Notes: generated from the letters alone by a model not told the origin. Counted from the first letter of the stretch, positions 1 to 10,164 are shown. The stretch is 64,000 nucleotides of DNA from CAZYTM01 sp964649725 (GCA_964649725.1 CAZYTM010000001.1:558001-622000), one strand, 5' to 3'. Program-made: numbers and translations.

Positions 1-476
1 ACTGCCTTGGCAAGGGGACGTTTGTGGAGACTCACCCCGTTCGATAGTATACAAACTGCTATTGACCGTCGCCGCCGTACTAGCTCAGGGGAGCTGGTAC
101 CCACGTCTCTCGCCAACACTAATGATCTGTCGGCCAGTTCAAACAGTCTCCATCTACCATCCGTTACGTTCCTATTCCGGTTGTGAGCATGCCAGGTTTT
201 ACATGATTTCAGAATCTCTCTAGCAACCTGCTCATCGTTGAATAGAGGGCCTAACTCCGTGAACGATATTGCATTGCTGTATAGATGGTAAAATGGTTCT
301 ATCCCCTGTGTATTACGTTCTAGCAATGACATATCGAACAGTTTGATCCCATCCTCACAAATTGCCACGATGGCGTTACAGTCTGTACGCCAGGAGAAGC
401 GGCGCCGGTTTATGGTTGCTTGTCGAATCAGGTGTGTGGAACCGTTTATCCTCATTTCTACCCATTGAGTAGTCAT
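1..476 (-). CDS. Unknown protein, 3' end cut by window edge
   Basis: An open frame runs from an ATG at 476 leftward off the window with no stop in about 158 codons. The protein begins MTTQWVEMRINGSTHLIRQA and is rich in Arg, Asn and Trp. I see no signal peptide, membrane segment or motif I recognise. The start is well defined: the in-frame codon just upstream is TAG, and GGAGGG lies about 10 nt before the ATG. The ATG overlaps the TGA of the upstream 28-aa frame (ATGA), so the two are probably translationally coupled. It sits next to a serine recombinase and is probably accessory DNA. Function unknown. Confidence 0.6.
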   Translation of the reverse strand, partial: MTTQWVEMRINGSTHLIRQATINRRRFSWRTDCNAIVAICEDGIKLFDMSLLERNTQGIEPFYHLYSNAISFTELGPLFNDEQVAREILKSCKTWHAHNRNRNVTDGRWRLFELADRSLVLARDVGTSSPELVRRRRSIAVCILSNGVSLHKRPLAKA

Positions 477-559
477 CTAGAGTTCGCCCTCCAGATGCAG
501 ATAATCAACGAAGACGCACAGGTAATGTAGCCCGCTAAAAAGCCGAACCAAAAGACCAT
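473..559 (-). CDS. Small 28-aa membrane peptide
   Basis: The frame begins MVFWFGFLAGYITCASSLII and ends CIWRANSR: one hydrophobic stretch followed by a short basic tail, as in a single-pass membrane peptide. GAGGAG lies 6 nt upstream of the ATG, a strong ribosome binding site. Its TGA overlaps the ATG of the next gene (ATGA), which argues for real translation and coupling. It may be a leader for that gene or a membrane partner of its product. No family is recognised. Confidence 0.45.
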   Translation of the reverse strand: MVFWFGFLAGYITCASSLIICIWRANSR

Positions 560-687
560 TTATAACTCCTCTTGTTAATTATTATGTCTGTTGATCTAGA
601 AACGCCGCGCCGTTGCGCGTAACCTGCCAAGGTACAAATGCAGTGCTGCGTTGGTTGATAAAATGAATGGATGCTGTAATTGAGGGA

Positions 688-1317
688 TTATCTGACTTTT
701 TTAGCCTCCTTGTTTGATAGCGCCAACTGCCTGGTTCGTATGAACGACTGGAGGGCAGGGCGGGATACACCTAATAGCCGTGCAATGGCTGATTTGGCGA
801 CTCTGTGGCCTAACAGTTTTTGAATTTCGTTTTCCTTCCCATCCAATTTTGATTTGCCAATGCTTCCGCGAGGGCGGCCGAGTGGTAGCCCCTCGGCTTT
901 TCTTCGACTGAGAGCCTCTTTAGTGCGACCTGAAATCAGATCGCGCTCTATTTCGGCCGCTATGGCGAACGCAAATGCCAAAACTTTACTTTGAATCGAA
1001 TCGCCAAGCTCATACCCTCCTTTTATGGCGTGAATCTTAACCCCCCTTTTGCTGAGGAGCGACAATATCTCCATAATCTCCAGCATCGACCGGCCGAGCC
1101 TGGAGAGTTCTGCAACTATTAGCAAGTCCCCCCGCTTAAATTTCCTGACCAGGCCCCCCAGTTCGCGTGATTCCCAGGTAGCCCTGCCAGTGACAGTTTC
1201 AGCTGTTAGTTCAACGGTGCCCAGTTTCCGTTGGTTGGCGAATTCCAGAATGCTGAATTTCTGGTTATCACCGTCCTGTCGATTTGTCGAAATTCGTATG
1301 TAGCCATAGGTTGCCAA
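688..1317 (-). CDS. Serine recombinase (resolvase/invertase family)
   Basis: Site-specific DNA recombinase of the small resolvase/invertase type, about 209 aa. The catalytic serine is in the N-terminal YGYIRIS motif (Ser10). The conserved RGDLLIVAELSRLGRS region and the long E-helix (AIAAEIERDLISGRT) follow, then a GRPRG hinge and a C-terminal helix-turn-helix (KSAIARLLGVSRPALQ). I place the start at the TTG at 1317 because GGAG lies 5 nt upstream and the protein then begins MATYGYIRIS as usual; an ATG at 1353 would add 12 residues but has no ribosome site. Such enzymes resolve transposon cointegrates or invert segments. No matching crossover sites were found, so its substrate is unknown. Confidence 0.9.
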   Translation of the reverse strand: MATYGYIRISTNRQDGDNQKFSILEFANQRKLGTVELTAETVTGRATWESRELGGLVRKFKRGDLLIVAELSRLGRSMLEIMEILSLLSKRGVKIHAIKGGYELGDSIQSKVLAFAFAIAAEIERDLISGRTKEALSRRKAEGLPLGRPRGSIGKSKLDGKENEIQKLLGHRVAKSAIARLLGVSRPALQSFIRTRQLALSNKEAKKVR

Positions 1318-1700
1318 GGCGTCTCCAAAATAACTGCATATGATATGGCACATATTATATTATTATTTACAATTAATGTCAATAAAAATACATGTATTAT
1401 ATATGCAATAATTAGTAATAAAAAACGGGCGTTTTAATAATCATCTCAACTTGTAGCTGAAATGTTCAGCTAAACAATGGTTGGCGCTAACAGCGAATCA
1501 TTACAAGACAGCCCGTAGGTGATAGCAAACTTTGTGGTAATTGTCATGTATATCAAACCCGGAGATAGTTCCCATGACACTTAATATTTAATAGAGAGCT
1601 ACATATCGACGATGCACAACGTTGCTGAGCGAAAAGATGTGCCGTGATTTAACGGCATACTTTGTTACTATTTTGCATTAAAAATTTATAAAAATACTTC

Positions 1701-1729
1701 TTGACAAGAGATTAAGGATGAAATATGTA
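1701..1729 (+). promoter_or_regulatory. Candidate sigma-70 promoter for the RHS gene
   Basis: TTGACA at 1701-1706, a 17-base spacer and TATGTA at 1724-1729. The -35 box is perfect and the -10 box moderate. It points toward the RHS gene, with a roughly 150-base leader containing a hairpin. Confidence 0.45.
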
Positions 1730-1796
1730 ATACTTTCCCGACAACACCTGATCACATGGATTCAGCCTGGGAAGGCATGCAAATGTGACATTAAAG

Positions 1797-1854
1797 AAAC
1801 CCATTTTCGTATTAAGCGCAGAAAATCGCGCCCGAAAATGGGTTTTTTGTTTTC
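1797..1854 (+). terminator. Terminator-like hairpin in the RHS leader
   Basis: Perfect 13-bp inverted repeat (AAACCCATTTTCG at 1797-1809 with CGAAAATGGGTTT at 1833-1845), with an inner GCGC/GCGC pairing and a T-rich run after it. It ends about 30 bases before the RHS start codon and downstream of the candidate promoter. It could be an attenuator; it could also be a terminator unrelated to the RHS gene. Confidence 0.6.
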
Positions 1855-1883
1855 TGCTATTTAACGGCATTATGGAGGGATAG

Positions 1884-4800
1884 ATGTTTCGCAAACATTC
1901 GAGGATAATTGCGGCGATAGTAGTCTGTTTTTTCACCTGGACCTCCGGCGGGGTTTTTAGTATCGCCAGTGCGGCGCAGGAAGCGGTGAAAAAGGGGAAA
2001 GCTAAGGAGCAACAGCAGCAGAAAAAGAGCGAAGCTGCGGAGGAGCGGTTTGCCAGACTGACCGAGGAACTGGAGCAGACCCTGGCTGATACCAAGGCTG
2101 ATGTCGAGAAGAAGCGGCAACGGCTGAAGTCCGGCAGGGGGGAGATCGAAACGCTCGATAAAGATATCCGCAAGCAGTTTGCCGAGACGGAAAAGAAGCT
2201 CAGGGACGCCAAACTGCCGGCCGAGATACTGGAGCGGCATCGCAAGTTTGTGAAGCATTACGACGACAATCTGGCCGAACTGAAGAGGAACATTGAGACT
2301 GAAAACCAGACAGATACAGAGCTGGATACAAGTTTAAAGAAAACCCGCGAATACCTGGAAAACGAGAAGGCACCGGTGGAGCACCGGAAGATTGCCCCCA
2401 AAAGCCTTTCCCATTCTGCCACAAAACCTGTAAAGCGCGAACCGCGCCTGAATAAAGAAGACTTTGAAAAAGAGCTGAAGAAGGACAAGCACGCCTGGAG
2501 ATATGAGAAGCGGATCATGGTCGCTGCCACAGGCTCTCTGGCCGGCCTGCTTGCACCGGCGCCGGAAAGCCAAACCCCTCCTAACGCAGATGACCTTGCC
2601 GAAACCATCGAAGTGCAGTTCACCCCGGAGATCAAGGCCAAAGCCCAGGAGCTTGGGTATGACTCGCTCAGAATCTATGAATGGGTCCGGAACAACATTG
2701 AATACATCCCCACCTACGGCAGCATCCAGGGCGCCGACCAGTGCCTGAAGACGAAACAGGGGAATGACCTTGACACCGCCAGCCTGCTGATAGCCCTGCT
2801 GCGCGCCTCCGGCATCCATGCCCGCTACGCCTACGGGACCATCGAACTGCCCATCGATAAAGCCATGAACTGGACAGGGGGCATGACCGATCCCCTGGCC
2901 ACCATCGACCTTCTGGCCTCTGCCGGTATACCGGTCAAGCCGATTATTTCCGGCGGATCCATCAAAAAGCTCCAGCTGGAGCACGCCTGGGTCGAGGCGT
3001 GGATCGACTACATCCCATCCCGTGGCGCCCGGCACAAGGCGGGGCAGGGAGATACCTGGATACCGCTGGATGCAAGCTTCAAGCAACGAACCTCCACAAA
3101 CGGCGTTGATCTAGCGACGGCAGTACCCTTTGATACCCAGACCTTCGTCAATCAGCTCACCGGTTCTGCGACCATCAACGAGCCGGAGAACTACGCCACC
3201 AATGTTCAGTGCAGCTCGGTCAGCCAATATCAGGATACATTCCGTACCGGAGTGCAGAACTACCTGGCATCAACACAAGCCAACGCCACCATGGGCGACC
3301 TTCTCGGCTCCAGCAAGCTGGTGGAACAAAGCTTTCCCTTCCTGCTCGGGACCTTGCCCTACGAGACTATCGTCAAAGCTGGCTCCTATGTGGAAGTACC
3401 CGCCAGCCTCCGCCATAGCGTAACCTTCGAACTGGTGAACAACGACACCAACTCGGCCAACTACTCGGAAAAGAGTCTCTCCCTGAACGTCAGCCTGCCG
3501 AAACTCGTGGGCAAGCGCGTCACCTTGAGCTACAGCCCGGCCACCGCAGTAGATGAAGCGGTCATCGCCGCCTACGCCCCCCGCGCCCACGCCGACGGTA
3601 CACCTATCACCCTCAACGAATATCCCTCGTCGCTTCCTGCCTACCTGGCACAGGTCAAGGGGGAGCTGCGTGTCGATGGCGTTGTCATTGCTTCCGGACT
3701 GGACGTGAACCTGAGCGGCTACGAGCAGTTCACCATTCGCATGAATACCCCCGGCCTTCCGGACGGCAGCCAGGAACTCTTCATCAAGGCGGGAGAATAT
3801 CTCGGCATCGCCTTCGGCTCAGGGCCTGTCTCCATACAGCACCTTCAGGAATCAAAAGCAGCTATCGAGGGAACAAAAACACGGCTGCAAGCGGGCAACC
3901 TCTCCGGCCTCACCAAAGATGACATCCTGGGATCGTTCCTCCATGCTTCCGCCCTGGCCAGTCTTGCTGAAATCGACTATTTGAACAACGTCAGGGCGCA
4001 GGTAATGGGGGTAGCTGCGGTGCGCCGGCCGTCATCCTCGGTCGTAACCCTCATGCTTGCCACCAACTACTTCTGGGGCATTCCCCGAAGCATCAGCGTT
4101 GCCGGCCCCTCCAATGCGGAGATGGGGTACCGCATGGCCATCGCCGCCAAGGACGGCAACCGGGACAGGGTCCGGCAATACCAGCTGGTCTCAGGTCTGG
4201 ACGCCTCGGCTATCCCCTCCGGTCTACAGGAATATCTCCTGTCCAGCTCCCAGTATCCGGTCGCCTCCGTTTCTGCGGTCAAGGCCATGAAGACGGCAAG
4301 CGAGCAGGCAATCCCTATCTACCGGATCATCCCTGCCGATAGTGCGGCGACCGTTGGCAAGCTGCAACTCTCAGACGGTGTGAAACAAGCCATCACCAAT
4401 GATGCCGGCGCAGGGCTGACCAGTATCGCCCCCCAGAGAAACATCACCATAAATGCCTGGCCGGGGGTCGGCTATCAGGCGGTCGATTCCTCCTCCGGGA
4501 ACAACTACACCAATCTGAGCGGTCCTCCCACCATAGTCATGGGGATGCCCTGGATTACGAGGAGCATCCTGCTGAGCCTCTTGCCAAGCAATAGCGAGCC
4601 ACCCGCAGCCGTCTCCTCGGCCATCGTCACCGACACCTTCGTCGAGCGCCTTCAAGGCGTAGCCTCGGGGCTTGGCGGCCTGTCAGCGCAACCGGCTGCC
4701 GATTCTCTTGACCTCTTGACCACAAGCCTCATCTATGACCGTCTGGGGAATCAACTCGGATGTTATCTTGATCTGAATACGCCGGCCGTTTCCACCGGCG

Positions 4801-7800
4801 CCTGCATGGCGACCTACTTGAGCCTCCTCTGCACGGCAACGAGCACCCCCATCATCGCCGACATGAACGCCAGACCGGTGGCCGATGCCGGAGCAGATCT
4901 GGTAGTGGGCATAGGCGAGACAGTGACTCTCAATGGCAGCCGCTCAGCAGATGCCGACAACGACCCCCTTGGCTACCAGTGGCGTCTTGTCTCGGTACCG
5001 GAGGGGAGCAGCGCGGCACTCACCAATGCAACCATTGCAACTCCGTCATTCATTGCCGATCTGGCCGGTGCCTATACTGCCGAACTGATCGTCAGCGACG
5101 GCAAGAAGAACAGCCTCCCCGCCACGGTAACCGTAACCGCCTACCCGGCCATCGTCGGCATACCGTCAGTGGTCGGTCTTCCTACCGAAGAAGCCAAGAC
5201 CCTTCTCATGAACTCCGGGCTCAGTGTGGGCGCCATCACCGCGGCAATTGACAGCGTGGTCGGGATCGGCAAGGTCATGAGCCAGAACCCGGTAGCAGGA
5301 AACAATGCCGCCAGGGGGAGCGCCGTAAGTATTGTCGTCTCCACCGGCCCTGAGGCCGATACCGAGCCCCCCGTGGTGACCGTCAGTCTCGACCGTTCCC
5401 CGGCACTTTACAGCAGCGGGGCTCCGGTCCGCGTTACCGTCAGGGCCATAGACGCAGTCGGAATCTCATCGATCACCATGACCGTTGACGGTGCTGCAAT
5501 TCCAGTGAACCTCCCCGAGACCACCATTGAAACCACCGCATACGGTTCGGGCAGCTCCCACACGATCCAGGTCATTGCCCAAGATATTTCCTTAAACAGT
5601 GCTACCACGACAACAACCTTCGGCATCCTCGATCCGAGCGACACCACCCCGCCAAAGGTTTCCCTTACCTTCCCGGCAATCGACGCCACCATCACCGCGC
5701 CGGTTGATATCAGGGGGACCGTCACCGACAGCAACCTCTTCAGCTATACTCTGGCCTATGCACCGGCAGGCAAAACAAACTACACCGTCTTTGCCAGCGG
5801 CAATCGGCAAGTTACGTCCGGAATCCTCGGCCGGCTCGATCCCACCCTCATGCAGAACGGGCTCTACGACATCATCCTCACCGCCGTGGACGCCAACGGC
5901 AACACCGCCAACATTAACAGCCGGTACCGGGTAACCGGCGATCTCAAAGTCGGCAACTTCACCGTCGCCTTCACCGACCTGAACATCCCGGTCTCCGGCA
6001 TCCCGGTCACCGTCACCCGCAGCTATGACAGCAGGAACAAAAATAGCAGCGACTTCGGCGTTGGCTGGAGCATCGATATCCAGAGCATCAAGATCGAGGA
6101 GAACGCCCCTCCCGGCGAAGGGTGGAACATGGCGAGCAGCGGCGGCAACTGGCCGACCTACTGCGTGGAAAGCCAGGGGGAGCGCTCCATCGCCGTCACC
6201 TTGCCCGACGGCAAGGTCGAGGAATTCGACCTGACCGCCACACCCAAATGCCAGTCATATGTGCCGATCCAGTATCCGGCCATCAGCTATACGGCCCGTC
6301 CCGGCACTACCTCGACCCTGAAGGCCAAGAATGTGGGGCAGGTCTATGTCAGCTCCAGCGGCGTCCTGTTCGACATGGACAACCTGGCGCCCTACAACCC
6401 GTCGCAGTATCTGCTCACCACCGTGGACGGTTCGGTCTACGAGCTTGACCAGGGCTTCGGCGTGCGCAAGGTCACCGACCCAAACGGCAACAGTCTCACC
6501 TACAGTGGGGCAGGGGTCATTCACTCCTCCGGCAAGAGCCTTGCCTTCAGCCGCGACGCCAAGGGGCGCATCACCAGGATTACCGACCCGTCAGGCAAGG
6601 GGATTTCCTACAGCTATGACCTCAGCGGCAACCTGGCAACCGTCACCGACCCCGGCGGCAATGTCACTAAATACGCCTACAACAGCAGCCATGGCCTCGT
6701 GGATGTGATCGACCCGCTTGGCAGACGCGCCGTGCGCAACGAATACGACAACAGCGGCAGGCTCACCGCCCATATCGACGCCAATGGCAAGCGGATCGAA
6801 TACAACCATGACATCGCCGGCAGGCAGGAAGCGGTCAAAGACCGCAACGGCAACCTCACCGTCTTCATCTACGATGACAACGGCCGGGTGCTGAAGAAGA
6901 CTGATCCCTTGGGCAAAAGCACATCATACACCTACGACAGTGTCGGCAACAAACTGAGCGAGACCGACCCGCTGGGGAATATCACCTCATGGACCTATGA
7001 TGCAAAGAAGAATGTGCTATCCGAAACAAAGAGCATCAACAGCCAGACCATCACCACTCGCCATACCTACAATGCCATGGGCAAACTGCTCACCACCACC
7101 GACCCGAAAGGGAACGTCACCAGCAACACCTATGACGCCAAAGGGAACCTGCTTACCAGCACCGATGCCCTGGGGAATGTCACCACCAACACCTACGATG
7201 GTAACGGCAACCTGCTGACCAGCAAAGACGCCTTGGGCAACATCACCAGCTACCAGTACGACGGCTCCGGTAACCGGATCAAGCAGACCAGCCCTAGCGG
7301 CGCAGTAACAACCTCAACCTACGATGTCAGGGGGAACAAGCTCAGCGACACCGACGCCAAAGGGAATGTCACCACTTACGGCTACGACTTGAGCGGCAAG
7401 CTGCTGAAAACGACCGACGCTCTTGGCAATGTCACCAGCTACGAGTACGACAAGGCAGGGAACAAGGTAGCCGAGACCAACCCGCTGGGCTTGATCACCC
7501 GCTACGCGTATGATTCGGCCAATCGGCTGATTCTCACCAGTTACCCTGACGGCACCTCTACCGGCACCACCTTTGACGCCGAAGGAAACCGGATCAGCAG
7601 CATCGACAAGATGGGGCGAAGCACTACATACAGCTACAACGCCAACAAACAGCTCATCACCACTACCTTTGTGGATGGCACCAGACAGAGCAACGGCTAT
7701 GACGAAGCAGGACGGCAGGTGAGCAGCACCGATGCAAGCGGCAAAACGAGCAGAACCGAATATGACATACTTGGCCGGGTAACGAAGAAGACCGACCCGG

Positions 7801-10118
7801 AGAACCGGAGCATCACCTTCGAATATGACGCCAATGGCAACCAGACCAAACAGACCGACCCGAACGGCCATGCCACACTCTATGAATACGACAAAATCAA
7901 CAGACTAACGAAAACCACCCTTGCAGGCGGGCAGAGCAGCAGCACTGCGTATGATGCACTTGGCCGGAAAATAGCGGAGACCGATGCGGCCGGGAATACG
8001 ACCCAATTCGGTTACGACCAGAGCGGCAACCTGGCGAGCGTTACCGATGCACTGGGGCAGATAACAAGCTACGAATACGACGCCAATAACAACCGCACTG
8101 CCATCATCGACGCCAAAGGGCACCGGACTGAATTCACCTTCGACAAGCTCAACCGGTTGGCCAGCAAGACCATGCCCAACGGCGGAGTGGAGCGCTACGC
8201 ATACGATGCCGCCGGGAGGCAGACGGCAAAGACCGACGCCAAGGGGCAGACGATAAGCTATAGCTATGATGCTGCGGGGAGGCTGACCACCAGGACCTAC
8301 CCGGATGCCTCAACGGTGACGTTCAGCTACACCCAGACAGGCAAGCGAGCCACGGCCACTGACAAACGCGGTGTCACTACCTACAGCTACAATGACCGCG
8401 ACCGGCTGACAAACACCACCACTCCGGACAATAAGAGCCTTGGCTATAGCTACGACCCGACTGGAAGAATCAGCAGCATCACCAGCCCAGCTGGAACCAT
8501 CGGCTACAGCTACTCCGACAGCGGGCGGCTTACGACAGTTACCGACCAGAACGGCAAGAGCAGCAGCTACAGCTACGACCCGGCAGGCAACAGAACCGGC
8601 TTGGCCTATCCTAATGGCACGAGTGTGACTTACGGCTACGACACCAACAACCGCCTTACGCAGTTAACTCACAACTCATCGAACTCGGTTCTTAACTCAT
8701 TTAACTATTCTTTAGGTCCTATCGGCAACCGCACCAAGATTGACGAAGCAAACGGCATCAGCAGGGTCTATACCTACGACAAGCTCTACAGGCTCACCAA
8801 AGAGCAGGTCACTGATCCTGCCAACACGCAGTCATATACAAACGACTTCAGCTATGATGTCGTTGGTAATCGCCTGAACAAGACCAATACACCGGCCGTG
8901 AACCCGGTTTTATCAACCAGCTACAGCTACAACAACGCCGACCAGCTTGTCAGCGAAAGTGGCGTTACCTACATCTATGATTTGAACGGAAGTCTGGCAA
9001 GCAAGACTGATAGCGGCGGGATGACCACGTACAGCTACGACTTTGACGGCAGGATGGTGAAAGTAACGACGCCGACGCAAACGCTGACTTATGCGTATGA
9101 CGTGGACGGCAACAGAATCGAAAGCACTGGGCCGGAAGGGACAACGCGGTATCAGGTGGACAACAACAGAAGCCTGTCGCAGGTGCTGGCGGAATTCACC
9201 TCTGACGGCACCATAACCGCCAGCTACACCTACGCCGATGATCTCATCAGCATGACGCGAGATGGGCAGACGTATTGGTATCACTTTGATGGGCTTGGTT
9301 CTACGCGGATGCTTACGGACAGTACCGGAGCTGTTACGGATACCTACGATTACGACGCATTCGGGAGTCTGATCGCCAGGACCGGAACAACTGAGAATCC
9401 GTTTCTCTTTACTGGACAGCAGTTTGATGCAAATAGCGGGTTCTATCATCTGCGGGCGAGGTATTATTCCGCCAATTCTGGAAGATTCATTTCATCTGAT
9501 CCATATGCTGGAGATGTTTTTGCTCCTAAAACACTGCACAAATATATTTATGCTGAATGTGACCCCGTAGAGAAAACAGATCCTACAGGCATGATGACAT
9601 TAGGAGAAACAGCTCAGGTCTTAGCAATCGGTGCAACTGTGGCGTCTATTGGATATATACTGAGTACTGCAGCAATAGCAAGGCACAAAAAGATTCCATT
9701 CAAGAATCAATACTCATGGAAAGATCATGTCACAACTACGTTAGCTGGTGGAACGTCTGCAGTTTGGATTGAGGGTGCGGCTGTTAGTGTTGGAGGCGCA
9801 ATAGTTATTAACGCCGTTGTTAGTTCTGTCCAAGGACCAGTGACGGCGTACTGGAAAGGTGGCGAAGATTGGAACAAATACGGCGTGACTAAATATATTG
9901 CAGATGTGTTGGCTGGCGCGATAGGAGGCTCTGTGGGCGGTGGGGCCGGATCGCCAGTTGGACAAGGTGTTGTCAGAGGAACTCTTGGTGGACCCTCTGG
10001 TGAACTTTTCAAACTCTATCTCGAAATAGGTGTGAATAAGGTCGCTGAAATTTCAAGAAACATCGAATCTCAAATCTCTGCTCAGCTATATCAAATGTGC
10101 GGAGTGCCATATCACTGA
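1884..10118 (+). CDS. Giant secreted RHS/YD-repeat protein, probable polymorphic toxin
   Basis: 2744 aa. An N-terminal signal peptide (about residues 1-31) is followed by a charged coiled-coil region (about 33-150) and a transglutaminase-like domain (about 240-400). His (HAWVEAW) and Asp (WIPLDAS) are present, but the usual Cys position reads QGNDLDTASLL, so the domain is probably inactive. Next come a PKD/Ig-like domain (about 994-1084), a PASTA-like domain (about 1089-1154), two more Ig-like domains, an RHS entry segment (about 1352) and a long YD-repeat array (about 1540-2400). The RHS core (YHFDGLGSTRMLTDSTG to RYYSANSGRFISSDPY, about 2460-2540) precedes DPTG at 2566-2569. The last ~175 residues are Gly/Ala-rich, more AT-rich in DNA and unlike known toxin domains to me. 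GGAGGG precedes the ATG. RHS shells typically enclose and deliver a C-terminal toxin; that role is inferred here. Confidence 0.9.
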   Translation: MFRKHSRIIAAIVVCFFTWTSGGVFSIASAAQEAVKKGKAKEQQQQKKSEAAEERFARLTEELEQTLADTKADVEKKRQRLKSGRGEIETLDKDIRKQFAETEKKLRDAKLPAEILERHRKFVKHYDDNLAELKRNIETENQTDTELDTSLKKTREYLENEKAPVEHRKIAPKSLSHSATKPVKREPRLNKEDFEKELKKDKHAWRYEKRIMVAATGSLAGLLAPAPESQTPPNADDLAETIEVQFTPEIKAKAQELGYDSLRIYEWVRNNIEYIPTYGSIQGADQCLKTKQGNDLDTASLLIALLRASGIHARYAYGTIELPIDKAMNWTGGMTDPLATIDLLASAGIPVKPIISGGSIKKLQLEHAWVEAWIDYIPSRGARHKAGQGDTWIPLDASFKQRTSTNGVDLATAVPFDTQTFVNQLTGSATINEPENYATNVQCSSVSQYQDTFRTGVQNYLASTQANATMGDLLGSSKLVEQSFPFLLGTLPYETIVKAGSYVEVPASLRHSVTFELVNNDTNSANYSEKSLSLNVSLPKLVGKRVTLSYSPATAVDEAVIAAYAPRAHADGTPITLNEYPSSLPAYLAQVKGELRVDGVVIASGLDVNLSGYEQFTIRMNTPGLPDGSQELFIKAGEYLGIAFGSGPVSIQHLQESKAAIEGTKTRLQAGNLSGLTKDDILGSFLHASALASLAEIDYLNNVRAQVMGVAAVRRPSSSVVTLMLATNYFWGIPRSISVAGPSNAEMGYRMAIAAKDGNRDRVRQYQLVSGLDASAIPSGLQEYLLSSSQYPVASVSAVKAMKTASEQAIPIYRIIPADSAATVGKLQLSDGVKQAITNDAGAGLTSIAPQRNITINAWPGVGYQAVDSSSGNNYTNLSGPPTIVMGMPWITRSILLSLLPSNSEPPAAVSSAIVTDTFVERLQGVASGLGGLSAQPAADSLDLLTTSLIYDRLGNQLGCYLDLNTPAVSTGACMATYLSLLCTATSTPIIADMNARPVADAGADLVVGIGETVTLNGSRSADADNDPLGYQWRLVSVPEGSSAALTNATIATPSFIADLAGAYTAELIVSDGKKNSLPATVTVTAYPAIVGIPSVVGLPTEEAKTLLMNSGLSVGAITAAIDSVVGIGKVMSQNPVAGNNAARGSAVSIVVSTGPEADTEPPVVTVSLDRSPALYSSGAPVRVTVRAIDAVGISSITMTVDGAAIPVNLPETTIETTAYGSGSSHTIQVIAQDISLNSATTTTTFGILDPSDTTPPKVSLTFPAIDATITAPVDIRGTVTDSNLFSYTLAYAPAGKTNYTVFASGNRQVTSGILGRLDPTLMQNGLYDIILTAVDANGNTANINSRYRVTGDLKVGNFTVAFTDLNIPVSGIPVTVTRSYDSRNKNSSDFGVGWSIDIQSIKIEENAPPGEGWNMASSGGNWPTYCVESQGERSIAVTLPDGKVEEFDLTATPKCQSYVPIQYPAISYTARPGTTSTLKAKNVGQVYVSSSGVLFDMDNLAPYNPSQYLLTTVDGSVYELDQGFGVRKVTDPNGNSLTYSGAGVIHSSGKSLAFSRDAKGRITRITDPSGKGISYSYDLSGNLATVTDPGGNVTKYAYNSSHGLVDVIDPLGRRAVRNEYDNSGRLTAHIDANGKRIEYNHDIAGRQEAVKDRNGNLTVFIYDDNGRVLKKTDPLGKSTSYTYDSVGNKLSETDPLGNITSWTYDAKKNVLSETKSINSQTITTRHTYNAMGKLLTTTDPKGNVTSNTYDAKGNLLTSTDALGNVTTNTYDGNGNLLTSKDALGNITSYQYDGSGNRIKQTSPSGAVTTSTYDVRGNKLSDTDAKGNVTTYGYDLSGKLLKTTDALGNVTSYEYDKAGNKVAETNPLGLITRYAYDSANRLILTSYPDGTSTGTTFDAEGNRISSIDKMGRSTTYSYNANKQLITTTFVDGTRQSNGYDEAGRQVSSTDASGKTSRTEYDILGRVTKKTDPENRSITFEYDANGNQTKQTDPNGHATLYEYDKINRLTKTTLAGGQSSSTAYDALGRKIAETDAAGNTTQFGYDQSGNLASVTDALGQITSYEYDANNNRTAIIDAKGHRTEFTFDKLNRLASKTMPNGGVERYAYDAAGRQTAKTDAKGQTISYSYDAAGRLTTRTYPDASTVTFSYTQTGKRATATDKRGVTTYSYNDRDRLTNTTTPDNKSLGYSYDPTGRISSITSPAGTIGYSYSDSGRLTTVTDQNGKSSSYSYDPAGNRTGLAYPNGTSVTYGYDTNNRLTQLTHNSSNSVLNSFNYSLGPIGNRTKIDEANGISRVYTYDKLYRLTKEQVTDPANTQSYTNDFSYDVVGNRLNKTNTPAVNPVLSTSYSYNNADQLVSESGVTYIYDLNGSLASKTDSGGMTTYSYDFDGRMVKVTTPTQTLTYAYDVDGNRIESTGPEGTTRYQVDNNRSLSQVLAEFTSDGTITASYTYADDLISMTRDGQTYWYHFDGLGSTRMLTDSTGAVTDTYDYDAFGSLIARTGTTENPFLFTGQQFDANSGFYHLRARYYSANSGRFISSDPYAGDVFAPKTLHKYIYAECDPVEKTDPTGMMTLGETAQVLAIGATVASIGYILSTAAIARHKKIPFKNQYSWKDHVTTTLAGGTSAVWIEGAAVSVGGAIVINAVVSSVQGPVTAYWKGGEDWNKYGVTKYIADVLAGAIGGSVGGGAGSPVGQGVVRGTLGGPSGELFKLYLEIGVNKVAEISRNIESQISAQLYQMCGVPYH

Positions 10119-10164
10119 TATTATAACCTTGATAAACTTAACAACAATTCAAAAGAGGTGATTA

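Larger units (their letters stand above)
1354..1883. other. AT-rich intergenic region with hairpins
   Basis: About 530 bases without a convincing gene, more AT-rich than the genes on its right. It holds a small palindrome (TAGCTGAA/TTCAGCTA, 1454-1472), a hairpin around TGCCGT/AACGGCA (about 1638-1657), a candidate promoter and a strong terminator-like hairpin. A 12-base direct repeat ATTTAACGGCAT occurs at 1647-1658 and 1859-1870, bracketing the promoter and hairpin. I looked for c-di-GMP (GEMM) riboswitch motifs, common in Geobacter leaders, and did not find them. Confidence 0.5.

Noticed and set aside
1354..1883. c-di-GMP (GEMM) riboswitch upstream of the RHS gene
   Set aside because: Such switches are frequent in Geobacter, but the conserved core segments are absent here.
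2334..3086. 250-codon open frame on the minus strand inside the RHS gene
   Set aside because: Fully antisense to a clearly coding frame with signal peptide and domain matches; no motif or ribosome site of its own.
6500..9100. Regular repeats that could suggest a CRISPR or satellite array
   Set aside because: They are in frame and encode YD repeats of the RHS protein; unit length and sequence vary, with no spacer structure.
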